From: PALSA-607 sp963825425
Lineage (GTDB): Bacteria > Actinomycetota > Actinomycetes > Acidothermales > Acidothermaceae
Direction: 5' to 3'
Assembly: GCA_963825425.1 (NCBI GenBank)
Contig: CAWGTF010000012.1
Coordinates: 124,001-188,000, forward strand
DNA: 64,000 nucleotides
The notes under the pieces are model-generated. The model saw nothing but the letters and a program-made list of their open reading frames with translations. It had not been told where the DNA came from and ran no database searches. The position numbers and the translations under genes were made by a program. Positions within the stretch are counted from its first letter, which is position 1; the number at the start of each line of letters is the position of its first letter. Below are positions 59,202 through 64,000 of this stretch, in pieces.

Positions 59202-60448
59202 GTGAACGACGCTGTGGCCAGGTACGACGATGATGCGCGCGCCCGCTTCGTGAATGAACCGCCGAAGCGGCCCGGGCGCACCGCGTTCGAACGCGACCGG
59301 GCTCGGGTCGTTCACAGTTCGGCACTGCAGGCGTCTCGGCGCGAAGACCCAGGTGGTCGGGCCGGCCGAGGCCGAGAGCGATTTCCCGCGCACCCGGCTG
59401 ACGCATTCACTCGAGTGCGCGCAAGTCGGCCGCGAGCTCGGCGCCACCCTCGGCTGCGACCCCGACCTCGTCGAGACCGCCTGCCTGGCACACGATCTCG
59501 GCCACCCGCCGTTCGGGCACAACGGCGAAGCTGCACTCGACCAAGCGGCCAAAGCGATCGGCGGGTTCGAAGGCAACGCGCAGTCGTTTCGGCTGCTCAC
59601 CCGTCTCGAAGCCAAGACCGTGGCTGACGACGGTCGCAGCGCCGGCCTGAACCTCACCCGGGCGAGCCTCGATGCGGCGACGAAGTACCCATGGCCCAAG
59701 CGCACCGGCGACCCGAAATTCGGCGTCTACGACGACGACCTCGAGGTGTTCAACTGGGTTCGCGAAGGCGCTCCAGACTGACCGGCGCTGCGTCGAAGCG
59801 CAGGTCATGGACTGGGCCGACGACGTCGCGTACTCCGTGCACGACCTCGAAGACGGTGTCGAGGCCGGCCTGGTGAAGCTCGATCACCTCAGTGACCCTG
59901 ACGGCTGGCGCGACGTGCTGCCGGTCGTTGTCGAGTACTACCTGCCCGATGCCGAGCCGGCGGAGTTGGAGGCGGGCATCCGCAGCCTGACCGAACAGCC
60001 TGCCTGGCCCGCTGCGCACGACGGAAGCCTGAATTCGCTGGCAGCATTGAAGAATCTCACCAGCCAACTGATCGGTCGTTTCTGCCAGGCAGCCGAGGCG
60101 GCAACCCGCGAGGCCTACGGTCGGGCGCCGTTGACTCGCTACGACGCCGACCTCATCGTCCCGCGCGCGAGCCGGGTCGAGTGCGCATTGCTGAAGGGTG
60201 TGACCGCGCACTACGTCATGAACCGCGAGGGTGTCGGCGCGATTCACAGCCGGCAGCGCGCACTGCTACTCGAACTCGTCGAACAACTGCGCGCGTCTGA
60301 CGGTCGAGAACTCGAACCACTGTTCCGGACGCCGTGGGCGGCGGCTGCTGACGACGCCGGGCGGTTGCGAGTTGCCGTAGACCAGGTTGCGTCGCTGACC
60401 GACACCTCAGCGGTGATCTGGCGTCGGCGAACCTCGCGCGGGCAGTGA
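59202..60448 (+). CDS. dgt: Deoxyguanosinetriphosphate triphosphohydrolase-like protein (two frame changes)
   Basis: GTG 59202; TAGCGT at 59190-59195 ends six bases upstream, so the mRNA may be leaderless. HD-domain residues: H in RTRLTHSLECAQVGREL and the HD pair in CLAHDLGHPPFGHNGEAA, then MDWADDVAYSVHDLEDGV. Frames change +1 near 59338 (before LGAKTQVVG) and near 59775 (after FNWVREGA). The C-terminal helical part ends at 60448. These enzymes cleave dNTPs to nucleoside and triphosphate. Directly upstream of the GNAT-PhzF-dnaG run, as in many Actinobacteria where dgt precedes dnaG. Confidence 0.92.
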
Positions 60449-60455
60449 TGACGAG

Positions 60456-60974
60456 ATGAGCAGCAGCGACCAGTTGACCGATGGCAACGACGATGAAGTC
60501 ACAGCGGCGACTGCGGGACCCGCCTCAATCGATGTTGAGTTCGTGAAGGCGCTGGTCCTCCATGCGCTGCGCCGCCAGGTGCTACGACCAGGTCAGCCAT
60601 GGGGCAGTGTCGATCATGACTACGACTCCTGGCCCGACACGTTTCACGTGGCTGCCTTCGGGCCGCGCGGGGAAATCGCTGCCTGCGCGAGCTTCCATCC
60701 CGACACAGCACCCCATCGGCCCGAGTCGGCTGCCGACAAGACGTGGCGTCTTCGCGCCATGGCGTCGTTGCCCGAGGTGCGCGGCCAAGGCTACGGCGCC
60801 GCCGCGCTGCGCTATGGCATCGCCGAAATACGCAGGCGTGGCGGCACGCTCCTGTGGTGCAATGCGAGATCGGGCGCGGTCGGCTTCTACGAAAGGCTCG
60901 GATTTTCCATCGTGGGCGACGAATTCGAGATCGCGCCGATCGGGCCGCACTACGTGATGGAGATCGAGATATGA
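60456..60974 (+). CDS. GNAT-family N-acetyltransferase
   Basis: 172 residues from ATG 60456. The acetyl-CoA site is RAMASLPEVRGQGYGAAALR, followed by GTLLWCNARSGAVGFYERLG and FSIVGDEFEIAPIGPHYVM. The substrate is unknown. It lies eight bases behind dgt, and its stop overlaps the PhzF gene start by four bases. Confidence 0.88.
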   Translation: MSSSDQLTDGNDDEVTAATAGPASIDVEFVKALVLHALRRQVLRPGQPWGSVDHDYDSWPDTFHVAAFGPRGEIAACASFHPDTAPHRPESAADKTWRLRAMASLPEVRGQGYGAAALRYGIAEIRRRGGTLLWCNARSGAVGFYERLGFSIVGDEFEIAPIGPHYVMEIEI

Positions 60975-61828
60975 GCGTCGACATCTTGCGCTACAGCGCA
61001 TTTACCGACACGCCAGCAGGCGGCAACCCGGCAGGCATCGTCCTCGACGCCACCGGTCTCGATGAATCGACCATGCAAGCGATCGCCGCAGAGGTCGGCT
61101 ATTCCGAGACCGCGTTCCTTACCGTGGCTGGCGATGACGGCCGTTCATTCGACGTCCGATACTTCGCGCCGTCCATCGAAGTACCGTTCTGCGGGCACGC
61201 AACGATCGCCACCGGCGTCGCCCTTGCGGAGCGCGTGGGTGAAGGTGTGTTCCTGCTGCACACCAGGGCCGGCGATGTCCCCGTCGACGTCCAACGCGAT
61301 GCAAGCGGTCGGTTGCACGCGACGTTGACCAGCGTCGAACCCAAGCTCGACGACCTCGCATCAGGTGACCTCAATCGGATTCTCGATGCGTTGCACTGGA
61401 GCCAGAACGACCTCGATCCGCGATTCCCGCCGAAGGTTGCGTTCGGTGGCGCCTGGCATCCGGTGTTGGCAGCGGCTACCCGGGCTCGGCTCGCCGATCT
61501 TGATTACGACTTCGACGCGTTGCGCGCCCTGATGTTGCAGCGAAACTGGGCGACGGTCGATCTGGTGTGGCGCGAGACGCCTACCGTGTTTCATGTCCGC
61601 GATCCGTTCGCTGCCGGGGGAGTCGTCGAGGATCCGGCGACCGGGGGAGCGGCGGTCGCCCTCGGCCACTACCTGCGCGAGATGAAGCTGATCGAACCGC
61701 CGGTCACGCTGACGCTGCACCAGGGAGTCGACATGGGTCGGCCCAGTCTGTTGATCGTCGATGTGGACGACGCGGATCAGCGCATCAGGGTCGGTGGGCA
61801 CGCCGTGCCGATCACCGCGGACACCTAG
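60971..61828 (+). CDS. PhzF-family isomerase
   Basis: 285 residues from the ATG overlapping the GNAT stop. Typical signatures are YSAFTDTPAGGNPAGIVLD, with the catalytic Glu in GYSETAFL, the RYFAPSIEVPFCGHATIATG block and VEDPATGGAAVALGHYL near the C-terminus. PhzF-like enzymes are diaminopimelate-epimerase-fold isomerases; outside phenazine clusters their substrate is unknown. No phenazine genes are present. Confidence 0.9.
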   Translation: MSVDILRYSAFTDTPAGGNPAGIVLDATGLDESTMQAIAAEVGYSETAFLTVAGDDGRSFDVRYFAPSIEVPFCGHATIATGVALAERVGEGVFLLHTRAGDVPVDVQRDASGRLHATLTSVEPKLDDLASGDLNRILDALHWSQNDLDPRFPPKVAFGGAWHPVLAAATRARLADLDYDFDALRALMLQRNWATVDLVWRETPTVFHVRDPFAAGGVVEDPATGGAAVALGHYLREMKLIEPPVTLTLHQGVDMGRPSLLIVDVDDADQRIRVGGHAVPITADT

Positions 61829-61838
61829 ACTCGGGCCC

Positions 61839-63683
61839 GTGGCCGGCCGGATACCTGACAGCGACATCGCCCGGGTGCGTGAGCTGTCGCCCGTCGTCGA
61901 CGTGATCAGCGAGCACGTGACGCTGAAGAGCGCGGGCGGCGGCTCGATGAAGGGCCTCTGCCCCTTCCACGACGAGCGCTCGCCGTCCTTCAACGTCACC
62001 CCGGCCCGCGGATTTTGGCACTGCTTCGGCTGCGGCGAGGGCGGCGACGTCATCAGCTTCGTCCAGAAGATCGACCACCTCTCGTTCAGCGAGGCGGTCG
62101 AGCACCTCGCGGCCCGGGCCAACTACGAGCTGCACTACGAGCAGGGCGGTTCCGCACCGCGCGCCCAGCAGGGCCAGCGACTGCGGTTGGTCGACGCGCA
62201 CAAGGCGGCCGCCGAGTACTTCGCCGAGCAGCTGACCAGCGCAGAGGCCGCCGTCGGCCGCACGTTCCTGAGCGAGCGCGGGTTCGACGCTGCCGCGGCC
62301 GCCCACTTCGGCGTTGGCTATGCGCCGATCGGGTGGGAGAACCTCGTCAAGCACCTGCGAGGTCGGGGCTTCACCGACGAGGAGCTGGCGACCGGCGGGT
62401 TGGCCAGCCGCGGCCAACGCGGCGTCATCGACCGGTTCCGCGGGCGGCTGGTCTGGCCGATCCGCGACGTCACCGGCGACGTGGTCGGATTCGGCGCCCG
62501 CAAGCTTCGCGACGACGACGACGGGCCCAAGTACCTGAATACGCCCGAGAGTCCGTTGTACAAGAAGAGCCAGGTGCTCTATGGCATCGACCTCGCCCGC
62601 CGGGAGATGGCGAAGGCCGGCCAGGCCGTAGTCGTCGAGGGCTACACGGACGTCATGGCCTGCCATCTCGCGGGCGTCACCACGGCGGTCGCCACCTGCG
62701 GCACCGCGTTCGGTGACGAACACGTTCGGGTGCTTCGTCGGCTGCTGCTCGATTCCGCGGAGTACGCCGGCGAGGTGATCTTCACGTTCGATGGCGACGC
62801 GGCCGGCCAGAAGGCGGCCCTGCGCGCCTTCGAGAGTGACCAGAAGTTCGTCACGCACACCTTCGTCGCGATCAGTCCCGACAACATGGACCCATGCGAA
62901 CTGCGGATCGCCAAGGGTGACGCCGCCGTCCGCGATCTCGTCGCCCGCCGCCAACCGCTCTTCGAGTTCGCCGTCCGCAGCGTGCTCGCCGGCTTCAACC
63001 TCGAGACTTCAGAGGGCCGGGTCGCTGCGCTCGACCGCACGATGCCGCTCGTCGCGTCGATCAAGGACACCTCGTTGCGCGACGAGTACGCCCGCCGGCT
63101 CGCGGGCTGGGTGGGCGCACCCGACGAGCTCGGGGTCCTCGAGCGGGTGCGCCGAATAGCCGGGACGTCGAGTGGCGGGCGCGGTCGAAGTGCTGCGGCG
63201 CCGGATCCGCGTGACCCGACTCTTCAGGTCGAGCGCGAGGCACTGAAGGTCGCGGTGCAACGGCCCGCGCTGCTCGGGCCTGCGTTCGACCAGCTCGACC
63301 CGCTCGCGTTCACCCACCTTGCCTATGGAGAGGTTCGGGACGCCGTCGCCAAAGCGGGCGGTACCGGGTCGACCGCGGGTGGGGACAGTTGGGTCAACGC
63401 GGTCCTCGAGGCTGCTGTCGACGATCGGGTGCGCGCGCTGATCACCGAGCTCGTCGTCGAGCCGATCCTGGCCGCGGCCGAGCCCGACGAGCGCTACGCG
63501 CGCGCGCAGCTGGCGCAGTTGCGGGTGCGCGCTCTTGATCGGCAGATCGCCGACGTGAAGTCTCGGCTCCAGCGGTTGAACCCGATCGAGGTCGCCCCGG
63601 AGTACAACCGCCTTTTCGGCGACCTGGTGATGTTGGAGAAACGGCGCCGCGACGATCTGGAAGGCACGCTCGGCGTGTCCTGA
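61839..63683 (+). CDS. dnaG: DNA primase
   Basis: GTG 61839; the -10-like TAGACT (61826-61831) lies seven bases upstream, so the transcript is probably leaderless. The CHC2 zinc ribbon reads CPFHDERSPSF with WHCFGCGEGGDVISF; the catalytic core has RGVIDRFRGRLVWPIRD; the Toprim domain has VVVEGYTDVMACHLAGV and EVIFTFDGDAAGQKAALRAF. The DnaB-binding C-terminal domain runs to the stop. 614 residues, intact. Confidence 0.96.
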   Translation: MAGRIPDSDIARVRELSPVVDVISEHVTLKSAGGGSMKGLCPFHDERSPSFNVTPARGFWHCFGCGEGGDVISFVQKIDHLSFSEAVEHLAARANYELHYEQGGSAPRAQQGQRLRLVDAHKAAAEYFAEQLTSAEAAVGRTFLSERGFDAAAAAHFGVGYAPIGWENLVKHLRGRGFTDEELATGGLASRGQRGVIDRFRGRLVWPIRDVTGDVVGFGARKLRDDDDGPKYLNTPESPLYKKSQVLYGIDLARREMAKAGQAVVVEGYTDVMACHLAGVTTAVATCGTAFGDEHVRVLRRLLLDSAEYAGEVIFTFDGDAAGQKAALRAFESDQKFVTHTFVAISPDNMDPCELRIAKGDAAVRDLVARRQPLFEFAVRSVLAGFNLETSEGRVAALDRTMPLVASIKDTSLRDEYARRLAGWVGAPDELGVLERVRRIAGTSSGGRGRSAAAPDPRDPTLQVEREALKVAVQRPALLGPAFDQLDPLAFTHLAYGEVRDAVAKAGGTGSTAGGDSWVNAVLEAAVDDRVRALITELVVEPILAAAEPDERYARAQLAQLRVRALDRQIADVKSRLQRLNPIEVAPEYNRLFGDLVMLEKRRRDDLEGTLGVS

Positions 63684-63685
63684 CC

Positions 63686-63749
63686 GGCGTCCGCGACGTT
63701 GGCGTCGGGCGTCTGCGACGTTGAAATCTGGCGTCTGCGACGTTGAAAT
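63686..63749. repeat. Short direct repeats behind dnaG
   Basis: GGCGTCTGCGACGTTGAAAT occurs exactly twice (63708-63727, 63730-63749), with a third, partly matching copy at 63686-63701. The unit begins three bases after the dnaG stop. No coding frame uses it convincingly. Confidence 0.7.
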
Positions 63750-63799
63750 GGTGTCGATTTCTGCCCAGTTGGCATAGTCCTGTCCACCGATTTTCCCGA

Positions 63800-64000
63800 C
63801 TAGCCGCGCGCAGCCGGATCCCCCGGCACACTTGTGCCGTGGGGATTCTTGCGGCGACGGAGCCGATCGATTTCATTGCGCACATTCCGCGTCAGCGGTC
63901 TGCTGGCGCGCTTGAGGTTGTCGTAGACGTCGATCGCCTAGAGCTTGTCGAGGTCGAGGTCGAGGTCGAGGTCGAGGTTGCGGCCGAGACACCGGTCGGC
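63800..64000 (-). pseudogene. Possible degenerate gene fragment at the window edge
   Basis: On the minus strand one frame is open from the window edge except for a TAG at 63938-63940. Before it comes a Leu-Asp repeat followed by KL; after it come AIDVYDNLKRASRPLTRNVR and NEIDRLRRRKNPHG, which look protein-like, and the frame ends at 63800-63802. It may be the 3' end of a gene with a mutated codon or a miscalled base. The family is not recognised. Confidence 0.3.
63947..63978. repeat. GTCGAG hexamer tandem repeat
   Basis: Five perfect GTCGAG units and part of a sixth. On the minus strand it encodes alternating Leu-Asp. Such hexamer arrays are prone to copy-number change. Confidence 0.8.

Overview
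The window is chromosomal DNA from a high-GC Gram-positive bacterium of the Actinomycetota. The gene order is the actinobacterial housekeeping backbone proA-nadD-LCP-rsfS-gpgP-like, tRNA-Ala, leuS-degV, comEA-comEC-holA, rpsT, lepA-hemW-hrcA-dnaJ-rsmE, phoH-ybeY-CNNM/CorC-era, leuA-recO-uppS-glyS, ppdK and dgt-dnaG. GTG starts, TANNNT -10 boxes placed right in front of start codons (leaderless transcripts), a mycobacterial-type rsfS/gpgP neighbourhood, an EspC-like type VII secretion protein and Leu-codon leader peptides all fit Actinomycetes, perhaps near Mycobacteriales/Frankiales. The genus cannot be fixed from sequence alone.

Layout. 1-4.4 kb: proline and NAD synthesis, ribosome silencing factor, phosphatase, tRNA-Ala(GGC). 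4.4-11.2 kb: accessory genes (secreted Ig-like/Calx-beta protein, HerA-like ATPase behind a small MT0933-like antitoxin, mazEF with a palindromic operator, oxidoreductase, YciI-like protein). 11.7-18.5 kb: leuS behind a complete transcription attenuator, then degV and the competence genes comEA/comEC. 18.5-21.9 kb: a minus-strand cell-surface island (sugar transferase, membrane-anchored TIG-like protein, DUF4012 protein) sits between comEC and holA, which are usually close. 22-28.4 kb: holA, rpsT, lepA, MOSC, hemW. 28.4-35 kb: accessory island with an AbiE toxin-antitoxin pair, a triple-repeat membrane protein, a CWB2 surface protein and an ECF sigma/membrane partner pair. 35-38 kb: CIRCE-hrcA-dnaJ-rsmE. 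38-39.8 kb: a second sigma/membrane pair. 40-50.9 kb: phoH, ybeY, CNNM, a GNAT-AAA+ fusion, era, DUF3052, HAD, leuA with its own leader peptide, recO, uppS. 51-52.4 kb: glyS. 52.4-55.3 kb: a minus-strand type VII secretion polymorphic toxin operon ending in an RNase A-like (CdiA-CT type) toxin domain and a CdiI-like immunity gene. 55.4-63.7 kb: ppdK, a papain-like hypothetical, dgt, GNAT, PhzF, dnaG.

Many genes that must be functional (leuS, lepA, glyS, leuA, uppS, holA, rpsT, dgt, ppdK) are split between reading frames by single-base shifts, mostly apparent one-base insertions. They cluster in blocks (about 12-30, 46-60 kb) and are absent from others (about 1-11, 30-37, 38-46, 60-64 kb). I read this as consensus error in the assembly rather than biology, so I annotate each such gene over its full span and state where the frame changes. 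The start and stop given for those genes are real; the internal frame is not continuous.
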